Assembly: GCA_942492925.1 (NCBI GenBank)
Contig: OW818641.1
Location: 248,001-312,000 of the forward strand
Source of the DNA: QZKY01 sp942492925
GTDB lineage: Bacteria; Pseudomonadota; Gammaproteobacteria; Burkholderiales; Burkholderiaceae_D
DNA: 64,000 nucleotides
Direction: 5' to 3'
The first letter of the stretch is position 1, and the number at the start of each line of letters is the position of its first letter. Under the pieces are notes generated by a model. That model searched no databases. It was given only the letters and a program-made list of their open reading frames with translations, and had not been told where the DNA came from. The translations under genes and the position numbers were made by a program. Shown here in pieces: positions 1-8,267 of this stretch.

Positions 1-966
1 TTTGAGCAAGATATGCCGTGCATGGGTTTGTTGCACCGCCGTCGGCAGGGGCATCGCTTTGGGACTGACACTACGACGTCCGATTAATTTCAGAACATGG
101 AAACCGTTTGCGCTCTTGATGACGGGCGACACCTCTCCGATTTTCATTTTGACGACAGCGTCGCTGAACGTCTGCGGCAAGCGCTCCCGTAATCGCCATC
201 CCATGTCACCACCCTGCAAGGCATTCTCCGCATCAGAGTAACTCACCGCCGTTTGCGAAAAGTCTGCGCCTTCGCGCAATTTCTGCATCACCAGTTGTGC
301 GCGTTTATGGCTTGCCTCGATTTGCTCGGGCGATGCGTTTTCCGGAATGCGGATCAGGATATGCCCCAGATTGAATTCCAGTTGATCCTGAGACATACCG
401 TATTCCGTTAAGAAATTCTCAATTTCCGAATCGCTAACCTGAATCTTGTTCTCGACTTCTCTTTCGCGCAGACGACGAATCGTGATTTCATCCCGAATTT
501 GCTCACGGAACCGCACGAAAGGCACCCCGTCTCGCTCAACCCGTTTACGAAAATCCGTCGCCGACAGCTTGTTTTGCTCGGCAATCCGCGAAATGGCCGC
601 GTCCAGCGCATGGTCATCCACGCGGATGCCCGCCTCTTTCGCCTTGTGCAACTGCGCTTTCTCGACGATCATGTGCTCCAACACCTGTTTTTGCAATTCT
701 GCACGGGCAGGCACGACGCCACTTTTCCCCTTCAGGTTGCGAACAACCATATTCATTCGCGCGCTCAGATCGGCCTGCGTGATCACGTCCGTATTGACCA
801 CGGCAACAATGGCGTCGACCAATTCCGGCTCGATTTTTTGCTTGCCGCTAAGCTTTGTTTTTGCAGATTGCGCATACCCCACGGACATCATGCCTACGCA
901 GACCATCGCGCAAAAAAATCCTGCCATTCGTTTGGCAGCAAACGTTCGCTTGTTCTTGGAATGCAT
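1..966 (-). CDS. surA: Periplasmic chaperone and peptidyl-prolyl isomerase SurA (C-terminus cut by window edge)
   Basis: SurA escorts unfolded outer-membrane proteins across the periplasm to the BAM complex. I translated 322 codons from the ATG at 966. They show a signal peptide (about residues 1-32, ending near GYAQS), the N-terminal chaperone domain (about 45-190), and a first parvulin domain (about 195-300, with LGHILIRIP, SYSDAENALQGGDMGW and GFHVLKLIG). The second parvulin domain begins at ARHILLK just as the window ends, so about a quarter of the protein is missing. A GAAGAAGGTG ribosome site lies just before the ATG. It follows lptD by 45 bases on the same strand, the usual lptD-surA order, so both envelope-assembly factors are probably co-transcribed. 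Confidence 0.95.
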   Translation of the reverse strand, partial: MHSKNKRTFAAKRMAGFFCAMVCVGMMSVGYAQSAKTKLSGKQKIEPELVDAIVAVVNTDVITQADLSARMNMVVRNLKGKSGVVPARAELQKQVLEHMIVEKAQLHKAKEAGIRVDDHALDAAISRIAEQNKLSATDFRKRVERDGVPFVRFREQIRDEITIRRLREREVENKIQVSDSEIENFLTEYGMSQDQLEFNLGHILIRIPENASPEQIEASHKRAQLVMQKLREGADFSQTAVSYSDAENALQGGDMGWRLRERLPQTFSDAVVKMKIGEVSPVIKSANGFHVLKLIGRRSVSPKAMPLPTAVQQTHARHILLK

Positions 967-1011
967 GTTCTTCACCTTCTTCAAAATACTTCAATCACTT
1001 ATTGGGCGCAC

Positions 1012-3354
1012 TCATTTGGCGCGCTCGGATATCGATTCCTGGAATTGGTACCCAGGTATGGAACGACGCAAGGTGCCAATCGCATCCTGTCCTATCTTGG
1101 AAAACCCTTTCAGCTCAAGCTGAATGTAGTATGAATTTTCGACCGTCTCCGTTGCGGTATACAAACGCTGGGCCACAACACGGAAGACCCAGCAATCCGC
1201 GTTGTATTCAATACCGGCCATCCCCTGAATCGTTTTGTTTTGCGGCAAGTCATACGAGATCATGCCGACCCCATACCACCGCTTGAAGAGTGGCCATTGC
1301 ATGGACACATTCACCTGATCAATACCGACGTACTCACCAGGCTCATCGCGCAGATAGCTGTAGGAAGCGTTGAACACTTCCTTGTAACCTGGCTTCCATT
1401 GGAAGCCGGCATTCATTCTGTTCATCCGGCCTTGGCTCTCGCTGTATTGCAACACCGTATCGATGGTGAACTTGGGCACCACAGTTCCTGAAGCCGCCAG
1501 CAGCAAATCCGAACGGCTTTCGTTGCTCACTGTGCCAAGCGTCACGCGCTGATCCTCATAGTAAAAACGCTGACCAATTGCAAACTTGAAGCGTTCGGCC
1601 CCGGACGGCTCAATAAACCGAGAAATCAGGGCCGCCGTAAGTTGATTTGCATCGGCGACCCGATCCGATCCCGAAAACCGGTTCTCGCTAAATAACTGTG
1701 CAAACGTCAACCCTGGTTCGGCCGAATCAAAATTCGGATGGTCGCTTTGATCACGGTAAGGTGTTTTGACGTAGAACAATCGCGGCTCCAGTGTTTGCGT
1801 CATTTTGTTGCCAAACCACGCTGCCTCGCGTTCAAATATCAAGCCCGTATCCAACGAATAGGTCGGCACCGTCATGCTCATGGAGCGCGATCCGTCCCAA
1901 TCATTTTCCACGTTATATTGCACTGCGTGCAGAGAGACCTTCGGCTTGATGAAATAACTAGGCTGGATCAGTGAATAGGCCAACTGCGGCTTGAACAGAA
2001 GACGATCGCCGGTGTCGCCAAACTCGCCTTTCGCTGCAGCGTTTTGCATATTGCGATGTGCACTCAAATCTGTATCATCCAGCCAGAATCGCGTCCACTC
2101 CGCCTTGGCGCCCCAATCCAGCCCGCTCACGCTCGGATGCCAGACACGATAAGACAACTGCGGCAAACGCTGGTAAGGCCGGACCATTTTTTCCGCCGTT
2201 TCCGCTTCGGTGTCCTGCAAGAGTTGATAGTTCGTGACACGCAGGTTGGCCAGCCAGTTTGACCCGCTGTAATCCAGGCCGACTTCTCGCGACAGCAAAC
2301 GTTGCGCGCTGGCGGAAAGGCTGGCGTTGGTCAACCCGGTCAACGCGTTGGCCATACCTGGGAAATGGCTGGTGTAATCACTGAAATATTGATCGTCGGA
2401 CACATGATTCAAGTTCCACTTGAGCGTCCAGTCCGGCGCCAACTTCTGCGTATGCACCGTCGAAATGGCATAACGATCTTTTTTGGTCTCTTGGTCATCC
2501 GGCAGATACTCGAATTTCGTTTCGCCGTGAAAGCTCTGCTCCAGATAACGCGCATCGCCGCCCAGTTGATAGCCGCGCTTGCTAATCATTCTCGGGTAAA
2601 GCGTGAAATCCCGATTGGGCGCGATATTGAAATAATAGGGCACCATTATTTCAAAACCACCCGACGACGTCGTGCCAAACGTGGGGGGCAACAACCCGGA
2701 TTTGCGGCCCGCTGTCAAAGGAAAGGACATGGCCGGTGCTGCGAGTAAGGGCACATCCTTAAAAAACAAGGTCGCGCCATAGGCCACCCCTGTTTCTTGT
2801 GCCTTATCCAGGTCCAGCGTGTTTGCGCTGACATACCAATCCGGATCGTCTCCGTTACAGGTCGTGTAAGTGCCTTGATCAACCGTCGACAGTTCGTTGC
2901 TCTCGAAATCGGCGCGGGTCCCTTTTCCTTGCGCGTTATTCAAAATCAGTTTGTAACGCGGGTTGAGCAGCCAGCCTTCGCCCGTATCCATGTTGTACCG
3001 CGTGCGATCACCCCAGTACTGATCGCCAAACCGATTGATGTAAATGTGGCCATCCGCTTCAATGACGTTGTCTTCCTGATAGAACGTGGCCTGGTCACTT
3101 TTGATTTTGGTTGGCCCCCGGTCGATCTCGACATCTCTTTCAAGAAAGACCTCTCGCTCCGGGCGCCCCGTCATTTTTTCTGCCTGAATCGTTGTGATTT
3201 CCTGCTTTTCTTCCGCTTTGGTTGGTCGGACGACCCCCTTTTTTTCCTTGCTTTCCTTTGCAAGCGCGGGCGACTGAAGCGTCAAGGCTGCGCCCAGAAC
3301 GACGGGCGCAATAAGAGGATGCTTGTGAGGTAAAAGAGTAAGAAATCGGCGCAT
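1012..3354 (-). CDS. lptD: LPS-assembly outer-membrane protein LptD
   Basis: LptD is the beta-barrel that, plugged by the lipoprotein LptE, inserts lipopolysaccharide into the outer leaflet. The 780-residue product has a signal peptide (MRRFLTLLP to SPALA), an N-terminal OstA/LptA-like jellyroll (about residues 50-180, with the KIKSDQATFYQEDNVIEADG pattern) and a long C-terminal barrel rich in alternating aromatic strands. Length matches the family (about 780). I chose the ATG at 3354 because it begins a clean signal peptide; the open frame reaches an in-frame start at 3393 that would add 13 unrelated residues. The gene diverges from amgK and precedes surA. The Cys residues at the jellyroll/barrel junction and in the C-terminal part fit the family disulfides. 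Confidence 0.95.
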   Translation of the reverse strand: MRRFLTLLPHKHPLIAPVVLGAALTLQSPALAKESKEKKGVVRPTKAEEKQEITTIQAEKMTGRPEREVFLERDVEIDRGPTKIKSDQATFYQEDNVIEADGHIYINRFGDQYWGDRTRYNMDTGEGWLLNPRYKLILNNAQGKGTRADFESNELSTVDQGTYTTCNGDDPDWYVSANTLDLDKAQETGVAYGATLFFKDVPLLAAPAMSFPLTAGRKSGLLPPTFGTTSSGGFEIMVPYYFNIAPNRDFTLYPRMISKRGYQLGGDARYLEQSFHGETKFEYLPDDQETKKDRYAISTVHTQKLAPDWTLKWNLNHVSDDQYFSDYTSHFPGMANALTGLTNASLSASAQRLLSREVGLDYSGSNWLANLRVTNYQLLQDTEAETAEKMVRPYQRLPQLSYRVWHPSVSGLDWGAKAEWTRFWLDDTDLSAHRNMQNAAAKGEFGDTGDRLLFKPQLAYSLIQPSYFIKPKVSLHAVQYNVENDWDGSRSMSMTVPTYSLDTGLIFEREAAWFGNKMTQTLEPRLFYVKTPYRDQSDHPNFDSAEPGLTFAQLFSENRFSGSDRVADANQLTAALISRFIEPSGAERFKFAIGQRFYYEDQRVTLGTVSNESRSDLLLAASGTVVPKFTIDTVLQYSESQGRMNRMNAGFQWKPGYKEVFNASYSYLRDEPGEYVGIDQVNVSMQWPLFKRWYGVGMISYDLPQNKTIQGMAGIEYNADCWVFRVVAQRLYTATETVENSYYIQLELKGFSKIGQDAIGTLRRSIPGYQFQESISERAK

Positions 3355-3402
3355 GAAAACCGTCGGATCGCCAAGACTGGCCATAAATGACAATAGTCGC
3401 TT

Positions 3403-3408
3403 ATTATA
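3403..3408 (-). promoter_or_regulatory. Possible -10 element for lptD-surA
   Basis: On the minus strand this hexamer reads TATAAT, a perfect sigma-70 -10, about 49 bases before the preferred lptD start. I see no good -35 at 17 bases, so this is a suggestion only. The same AT-rich stretch lies between the divergent lptD and amgK genes and could also serve amgK. Confidence 0.35.
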
Positions 3409-3449
3409 TGGGAAGTCTTCCTTTTCATATGTATTTCTCAGGCTGTTTC

Positions 3450-4499
3450 ATGCAATCGAACACCCCGCCGCTCGCGTCTAACGACGAACGATTGAACCAA
3501 CTTCAGGCTTGGCTTAAAAACATCTCCGTCCCGCCCGTCAAACCGGACACCCTTCGCCCGGCGTCTGCTGACGCCAGCTTCCGGCGCTATTTCCGCGTGG
3601 ATGCAACGGACGGGCAGAGTTATATTGCGATGGATGCCCCGCCGCCGCAGGAAAATGTTCGCCCTTACGTTGAAGTAGCCGCTTTGCTCGGCGAAACCGG
3701 CGTATCGGTCCCCAAAATTCTCGCACAAGACGTCGAGCGTGGCTTTTTGTTGCTCACGGACCTGGGATCGACGACGTATCTCAACCAGCTCAGCCTGGAA
3801 TCTGCCCACACCCTCTACATCGACGCCATTGACGCCTTGGTGCAATTTCAAATTCACAGCCAACCCAACATCTTGCCGGAATATGACCGTGAATTGCTGC
3901 TACGCGAAATGACGCTTTTCCCGGATTGGTACATTGAGCAACATCTCAAAACCAAACTGACGGACAAGCAAAGCGCCGAGCTGAAAACCGTCTTTGATCT
4001 CATCTTGGCCAACAATCTCGCCCAACCCCAGGTATATGTTCATCGGGATTACCATTCCCGCAACCTGATGGTGCTCCCCGATGTATCACCTAAGGTCAAT
4101 CCCGGCATTCTGGATTTTCAAGATGCCGTGTACGGCCCCATTACCTACGATTTGGTATCGCTGCTGCGCGACGCCTACATCCAGTGGGATGAAGAATTGG
4201 TGCTGGATTGGGTCATCCGTTATTGGGAACGCGCCAAGCGCGCGGGATTGCCGGTCCATCCCGACATCGACTCTTTCTATCGCGATTTTGAATTCATGGG
4301 GCTGCAGCGCCACCTCAAGGTGCTCGGCATCTTCGCGCGCCTCAATTACCGCGATGGCAAAAGCGCCTATCTGAACGACTTGCCGCTGGTGATGGATTAC
4401 ACGCGCCGCGCCGCACAACGCTACAAGGAATTGGCACCGCTCATTCGTTTGCTGGATGCGCTGGAAAACAAAGCGGCGCAAGTCGGCTATACCTTCTAA
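3450..4499 (+). CDS. amgK: N-acetylmuramate/N-acetylglucosamine anomeric kinase AmgK
   Basis: AmgK phosphorylates MurNAc (and GlcNAc) at the anomeric carbon, the first step of the cell-wall recycling route that bypasses de novo UDP-MurNAc synthesis. The 349-residue protein has the aminoglycoside-phosphotransferase fold: an N-lobe with ADASFRRYFRV, the catalytic loop VHRDYHSRNLMV (Asp base and Asn metal ligand) and the ILDFQDAVYGP metal-binding Asp. The ATG at 3450 gives MQSNTPPL; in-frame starts at 3387 and 3429 add non-family residues. It is followed after 12 bases by murU, the next enzyme of the same pathway, which makes the kinase assignment much firmer than homology to generic phosphotransferases. 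Confidence 0.9.
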   Translation: MQSNTPPLASNDERLNQLQAWLKNISVPPVKPDTLRPASADASFRRYFRVDATDGQSYIAMDAPPPQENVRPYVEVAALLGETGVSVPKILAQDVERGFLLLTDLGSTTYLNQLSLESAHTLYIDAIDALVQFQIHSQPNILPEYDRELLLREMTLFPDWYIEQHLKTKLTDKQSAELKTVFDLILANNLAQPQVYVHRDYHSRNLMVLPDVSPKVNPGILDFQDAVYGPITYDLVSLLRDAYIQWDEELVLDWVIRYWERAKRAGLPVHPDIDSFYRDFEFMGLQRHLKVLGIFARLNYRDGKSAYLNDLPLVMDYTRRAAQRYKELAPLIRLLDALENKAAQVGYTF

Positions 4500-4511
4500 C
4501 GAGAAACATCT

Positions 4512-5222
4512 ATGAAAGCCATGATTTTTGCCGCTGGTCGCGGCGAGCGCATGCGCCCACTGACCGACGAAAAACCCAAACCGCTGCTCACCGTGCGCGG
4601 GCGCCCGCTGATTCTCTGGCACATCCTGAACCTGGCACGGGCCGGCATCACTGACATTGTGATCAACCACGCCCATCTCGGTCACATGATTGAAGAAGCG
4701 CTCGGCGACGGTTCACGATACGGCGTCACGATCAATTATTCCGCAGAAGGCACGGCGCTGGAAACGGCTGGCGGCGTGGCGAAGGCGCGTCACCTGCTAG
4801 GTGACAGGCCTTTCCTCGCCGTTTCGTCCGACATCTACTGCCCGCATTTCAACTTCGCGCAAGCAAGCGAGGCGCTGGAAGACGCGGATGTCTGGGGCAA
4901 GCCGTACGCCCTCGATAAGCGCGACATGGCGTGGCTGTATCTGGTGAAAAATCCGCCGCATCATCCCGAGGGCGATTTCGCGCTCAACAGCTTTTCCATC
5001 AGCAACGAAGGCGAACCGCGTTTCACTTACTCCGGCATCGGCGTGTTTCGGCCGGAAATGTTCGACGCGGTCAAAGCGGGCGAAATCGTGCGGCTCTCCA
5101 CCCTCATTCGCGAGTACGCGTCACGCGGTCAGATCGGCGGCGAAGTGATTCGGGATGAATGGACGGATGTGGGGACGGTGGAGAGATTGGAAGCTTTGAA
5201 TAAGCCGCTAGTTAAAAAATAG
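4512..5222 (+). CDS. murU: N-acetylmuramate alpha-1-phosphate uridylyltransferase MurU
   Basis: MurU converts MurNAc-1-phosphate and UTP to UDP-MurNAc, completing the AmgK-MurU recycling branch that feeds peptidoglycan synthesis and gives intrinsic tolerance to fosfomycin in Pseudomonas. The 236-residue protein opens with the nucleotidyltransferase signature AAGRGERMRPLTDEKPKPLL and has the metal-binding Asp in AVSSDIYCP and the closing DEWTDVGTVERL. It is short, with no left-handed helix domain, as expected for MurU rather than GlmU or RmlA. The spacing of 12 bases after amgK indicates one operon. Confidence 0.92.
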   Translation: MKAMIFAAGRGERMRPLTDEKPKPLLTVRGRPLILWHILNLARAGITDIVINHAHLGHMIEEALGDGSRYGVTINYSAEGTALETAGGVAKARHLLGDRPFLAVSSDIYCPHFNFAQASEALEDADVWGKPYALDKRDMAWLYLVKNPPHHPEGDFALNSFSISNEGEPRFTYSGIGVFRPEMFDAVKAGEIVRLSTLIREYASRGQIGGEVIRDEWTDVGTVERLEALNKPLVKK

Positions 5223-5256
5223 ACGCACTGCATACTCTGCAGCGCAGAATAGATAA

Positions 5257-5709
5257 TCAATTCGTATCAACGAAGTAAATATTAAGGCCGGATTCTGAAA
5301 CAAGCAGAAATGCAGGTTGATCGTGGCCGAACTCTACACCGACAATGTGATATCCGGGAACACTTTTAATGTATTTGAACTTCTGCGAATCCCCCTCTTT
5401 CTGATTAGTTGGTTCGCTTGAAAAATCTCTTAGGCTTAAGCGCGCTCTGCCGAAAAATTCCAGAAAAAGTCGATCTCCTGATCGTTTAACTCGCGAATCC
5501 TTGATTACCTCCCCCCCCCAATTCCAGGAGAGAAGAGGTTCAAAAAGACCCGGAACGCCGGCAATCTGCTCCGCCTTAGTCAATGAAATTCTCTTGACGT
5601 ATTTTTGCTTGAAAATGTAACCGTGCTGAAATTCGTACGATTGCGCGACCGCAGAAGTACAAATGGACGCAAACACAATAGCGAGCAAAATACGAAACGA
5701 TTTATTCAC
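5257..5709 (-). CDS. Secreted hypothetical protein, unrecognised
   Basis: This 150-residue protein begins with a clear signal peptide (NKSFRILLAIVFASICTSAVA, cleavage before QSYEF), so it is probably periplasmic. The start is a GTG at 5709 with AGGAG six bases ahead. The mature part is mixed alpha/beta by eye, with no motif I recognise; there is one aromatic block (LSWNWGGEVIKD) and a hydrophobic C-terminal strand (AFLLVSESGLNIYFV). Base composition is lower in GC than the neighbours, and the gene stands alone between murU and a hairpin cluster, both signs of a late insertion. No function is proposed. Confidence 0.7.
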   Translation of the reverse strand: MNKSFRILLAIVFASICTSAVAQSYEFQHGYIFKQKYVKRISLTKAEQIAGVPGLFEPLLSWNWGGEVIKDSRVKRSGDRLFLEFFGRARLSLRDFSSEPTNQKEGDSQKFKYIKSVPGYHIVGVEFGHDQPAFLLVSESGLNIYFVDTN

Positions 5710-5854
5710 ACGACACTCCTGAGTGAAAAGGCACTGGTTTCAAACATCGGCTATTTTTTACTCCATAGGCCGCATAATAACATCGACAACTCCGCACACC
5801 CCATCCCCGCTTGCGACGCCACACTGTCAGCGGGACCAGCCGAAAGGCGCAGGA

Positions 5855-5958
5855 CGCAACGAAGTTGCGGTCCCGAAGGGACGAGCGTAGCGAGCAATTC
5901 AGCGGCGCCGCGGTCGCCTTCTTTTGCATCCTTTTCTTGGCGAGTCAAGAAAAGGATG
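5855..5958. repeat. Cluster of short perfect hairpins, probable extragenic repeat
   Basis: Three perfect inverted repeats stand here: arms CGCAAC/GTTGCG with loop GAA (5855-5869), directly abutting arms GTCCC/GGGAC with loop GAA (5870-5882), and a 13-bp stem CATCCTTTTCTTG/CAAGAAAAGGATG with a 6-base loop (5927-5958). Around them lie GC-rich palindromes (CCGGG/CCCGG near 5964-5980) and the common extragenic motif CCCTAACCCTCTCCCTCAC at about 6031-6050. The whole stretch 5710-6125 has no gene; it holds this cluster and the terminator of the pnt operon. Confidence 0.6.
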
Positions 5959-6079
5959 TAGCCGCCGGGCTACCCCCGGCAAGCGCGATCTGCTGCAATG
6001 CCTCTCTGTAACGAGCGCTACACCCCCACCCTAACCCTCTCCCTCACAGGGGGAGGAGATGTGAAAATTTCGTGCCAAT

Positions 6080-6113
6080 AAAAAACGCGCCGAATGCGGC
6101 GCGTTTTTTGTGA
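6080..6113. terminator. Rho-independent terminator after pntB, works in both directions
   Basis: The stem ACGCGCC/GGCGCGT encloses GAATGC, flanked by six A on the left and six T on the right. On the minus strand it follows the pntB stop by 12-20 bases and ends in a U tract, so it should terminate the pnt operon; the symmetry lets it act on the plus strand too. Confidence 0.85.
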
Positions 6114-6125
6114 CGTGTGAAGAGA

Positions 6126-7571
6126 TTATTCGACGGCCTTAACCATGTCTTCAACAACCTTCTTCGCATCACCAAACACCATCATCGTCTTGTCCATATA
6201 GAACAATTCGTTATCGAGACCCGCATAACCGGACGCCATCGAACGTTTGTTCACGATAACGGTCTTCGCACGATAGGCTTCGAGAATCGGCATGCCGGCA
6301 ATCGCCGACTTGGGATCTTTCGCTGCCGGGTTCACCACGTCGTTCGCACCCAAGACCAGCACCACATCTGCCTGCGGGAATTCGCTGTTGATGTCTTCCA
6401 TTTCGAACACTTGATCGTAGGGCACTTCCGCTTCGGCCAGCAATACGTTCATGTGACCAGGCATGCGGCCCGCAACCGGATGAATCGCATACTTGACGTT
6501 AACACCACGCTCGGTCAGCTTCTCAACCAATTCCTTCAAAGCATGCTGTGCACGTGCGACCGCCAGACCATAGCCGGGAACAATCAAAACCGTTTCTGCA
6601 TTTGACATCAGGAAAGCCGCGTCGTCAGCCGATCCAGACTTAACCGGACGTTGTGCCTGCGCACCCGCAGCCACGGCCACTTCGCCGCCAAAACCACCCA
6701 TGATCACACTGAAGAACCCGCGGTTCATGGCCTTGCACATGATGTACGACAGAATCGCACCAGACGAACCGACGAGCGAACCCGCGATGATCAGCATTGA
6801 GTTGTTGAGCGAGAAGCCGATGCCCGCAGCAGCCCAGCCCGAATAGCTGTTCAGCATCGACACCACCACCGGCATGTCTGCGCCGCCGATCGGGATAATG
6901 ATCAACACACCGAGGATGAAAGCCAGCAAGGTCATGATCAGGAACGGCGTCCAGGCCGGTTCGGCGCCTGGCGCGAAGCAAAAGACCAAGCCCAGCGCAA
7001 TCATCACCAACGCAACAATCAGGTTGACCGCGTGCTGGCCTTTGAACACGACCGGCGCGCCTTGGAACAGACGGAACTTATAACCGCCGGAAAGTTTGCC
7101 GAACGCAATCACGGAACCGGAAAAAGTAATCGCGCCAACGAAAGTGCCAATGAACAGTTCGAGACGATTGCCAAACGGAATCGGCGCACCACGACCCGTG
7201 ATCTGGAAGGCATACGGTTCTGCCACCACAGCGATGGCGATAAACACCGCCGCCAAACCGATCAGCGAGTGCATCGCTGCCACCAGTTCCGGCATCTTGG
7301 TCATTTCGATCCGTTTCGCCAGCGTTGCGCCAATCGTGCCGCCGACCACGGCGCCCACAATCAGCAAAATGTATCCGAGACTACCCGATCCGAGGTAGTC
7401 GCTCTTGAGCTTGATCATGAGCGCGATCGTGGTGCAAACCGCAATGGCCATACCGGCCATGCCGAACGCATTGCCCTGACGCGCCGTAGAGGGATGCGAC
7501 AAACCTTTTAAAGCCTGGATGAAACAGACGGACGCAATCAAATACAGGAGAACCACCAAATTCATACTCAT
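6126..7571 (-). CDS. pntB: NAD(P) transhydrogenase subunit beta
   Basis: PntB carries the NADP(H)-binding domain III and most of the proton channel of the membrane transhydrogenase, which uses the proton-motive force to reduce NADP+ with NADH. The 481-residue protein has about nine hydrophobic segments in residues 1-270, then the soluble domain with VPGYGLAVARAQ, HPVAGRMPGHMNVLLAEA, VLGANDVVNPAA and INKR-like VIVNKRSMASGYAG. The ATG at 7571 overlaps the stop of pntAB (TGATG), which indicates translational coupling. Length agrees with the family (about 460-480). Confidence 0.96.
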   Translation of the reverse strand: MSMNLVVLLYLIASVCFIQALKGLSHPSTARQGNAFGMAGMAIAVCTTIALMIKLKSDYLGSGSLGYILLIVGAVVGGTIGATLAKRIEMTKMPELVAAMHSLIGLAAVFIAIAVVAEPYAFQITGRGAPIPFGNRLELFIGTFVGAITFSGSVIAFGKLSGGYKFRLFQGAPVVFKGQHAVNLIVALVMIALGLVFCFAPGAEPAWTPFLIMTLLAFILGVLIIIPIGGADMPVVVSMLNSYSGWAAAGIGFSLNNSMLIIAGSLVGSSGAILSYIMCKAMNRGFFSVIMGGFGGEVAVAAGAQAQRPVKSGSADDAAFLMSNAETVLIVPGYGLAVARAQHALKELVEKLTERGVNVKYAIHPVAGRMPGHMNVLLAEAEVPYDQVFEMEDINSEFPQADVVLVLGANDVVNPAAKDPKSAIAGMPILEAYRAKTVIVNKRSMASGYAGLDNELFYMDKTMMVFGDAKKVVEDMVKAVE

Positions 7572-7885
7572 CACTTGCTCTCCTTCGTCGCCGCCTTGGG
7601 TTCCTTCTTCTTGAACATTTCAAGCATGCGCTGCGTCACGAGGAAACCGCCAAAAACGTTCACCGCTGCCAGCGCGACCGCCAGCGTGCCCATCACCTGT
7701 CCGACCAGCCCTTCTGTCATGCCTGCCGCCAGCATCGCGCCAACAATAATGATGGCGGAAATGGCATTGGTCACCGCCATCAACGGCGTATGCAGTGCCG
7801 GCGTCACCGTCCAGACGACGTGATAACCGACATACACCGCCAACACGAAGATGATGACGTTCATCAGTGTCATTGAAACTTCCAT
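7571..7885 (-). CDS. pntAB: NAD(P) transhydrogenase subunit alpha part 2 (membrane part)
   Basis: This 104-residue protein corresponds to the C-terminal membrane domain of Escherichia coli PntA, made as a separate polypeptide in three-gene transhydrogenases. It contains about three transmembrane helices (VIIFVLAVYVGYHVVW, NAISAIIIVGAMLAAG and MGTLAVALAAVNVFGGFLV) and the polar end QRMLEMFKKKEPK. It overlaps pntB at its stop codon and follows panD by 13 bases. A slightly later ATG (SMTLMN, residue 5) is an alternative start. Confidence 0.93.
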   Translation of the reverse strand: MEVSMTLMNVIIFVLAVYVGYHVVWTVTPALHTPLMAVTNAISAIIIVGAMLAAGMTEGLVGQVMGTLAVALAAVNVFGGFLVTQRMLEMFKKKEPKAATKESK

Positions 7886-7898
7886 GCGTGCTCCCGTT

Positions 7899-8258
7899 TT
7901 ACGCTTTCATTCCGGTCATCCGGTTTTGATCGTCAACAAAGACAACTTTCGGCTCGTGCTTCTCGAGTTCTTTGTCGTCCATCAGGCCATAGGTGCAAAT
8001 AATCAGCAAATCGCCCAGATGCGCGCAACGGGCCGCCGCACCATTCAGCGAAATTTCGCCACTGCCACGCTTGCCGGAAATGGCGTAGGTCGAAAAACGC
8101 TCGCCGTTTTGCACGTTGTAAATATCGATCTTTTCATTAACCCGAATATCGGCTGCATCCAGCAAATCCTGATCGATGCCGCAGGACCCCTCGTAATTCA
8201 GGTCACACTGGGTAACCGTTGCGCGGTGAATTTTTCCAAGCAAAATGTTGCGTTGCAT
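7899..8258 (-). CDS. panD: Aspartate 1-decarboxylase PanD (proenzyme)
   Basis: PanD makes beta-alanine from aspartate for pantothenate and CoA. The 119-residue protein is a normal length and includes the self-cleavage site: Gly24-Ser25 in NYEGSCGID, where Ser becomes the pyruvoyl group. Lys9 (LLGKIHRATVT), Thr57-like and Tyr58-like residues of the active site fit EKIDIYNVQNGERFSTYAI. It lies in the middle of the transhydrogenase operon, 9 bases after pntAA and 13 before pntAB, on the same strand, so it should be co-transcribed with the pnt genes. That position is unusual (see findings). Confidence 0.96.
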   Translation of the reverse strand: MQRNILLGKIHRATVTQCDLNYEGSCGIDQDLLDAADIRVNEKIDIYNVQNGERFSTYAISGKRGSGEISLNGAAARCAHLGDLLIICTYGLMDDKELEKHEPKVVFVDDQNRMTGMKA

Positions 8259-8267
8259 GATGTTCTC

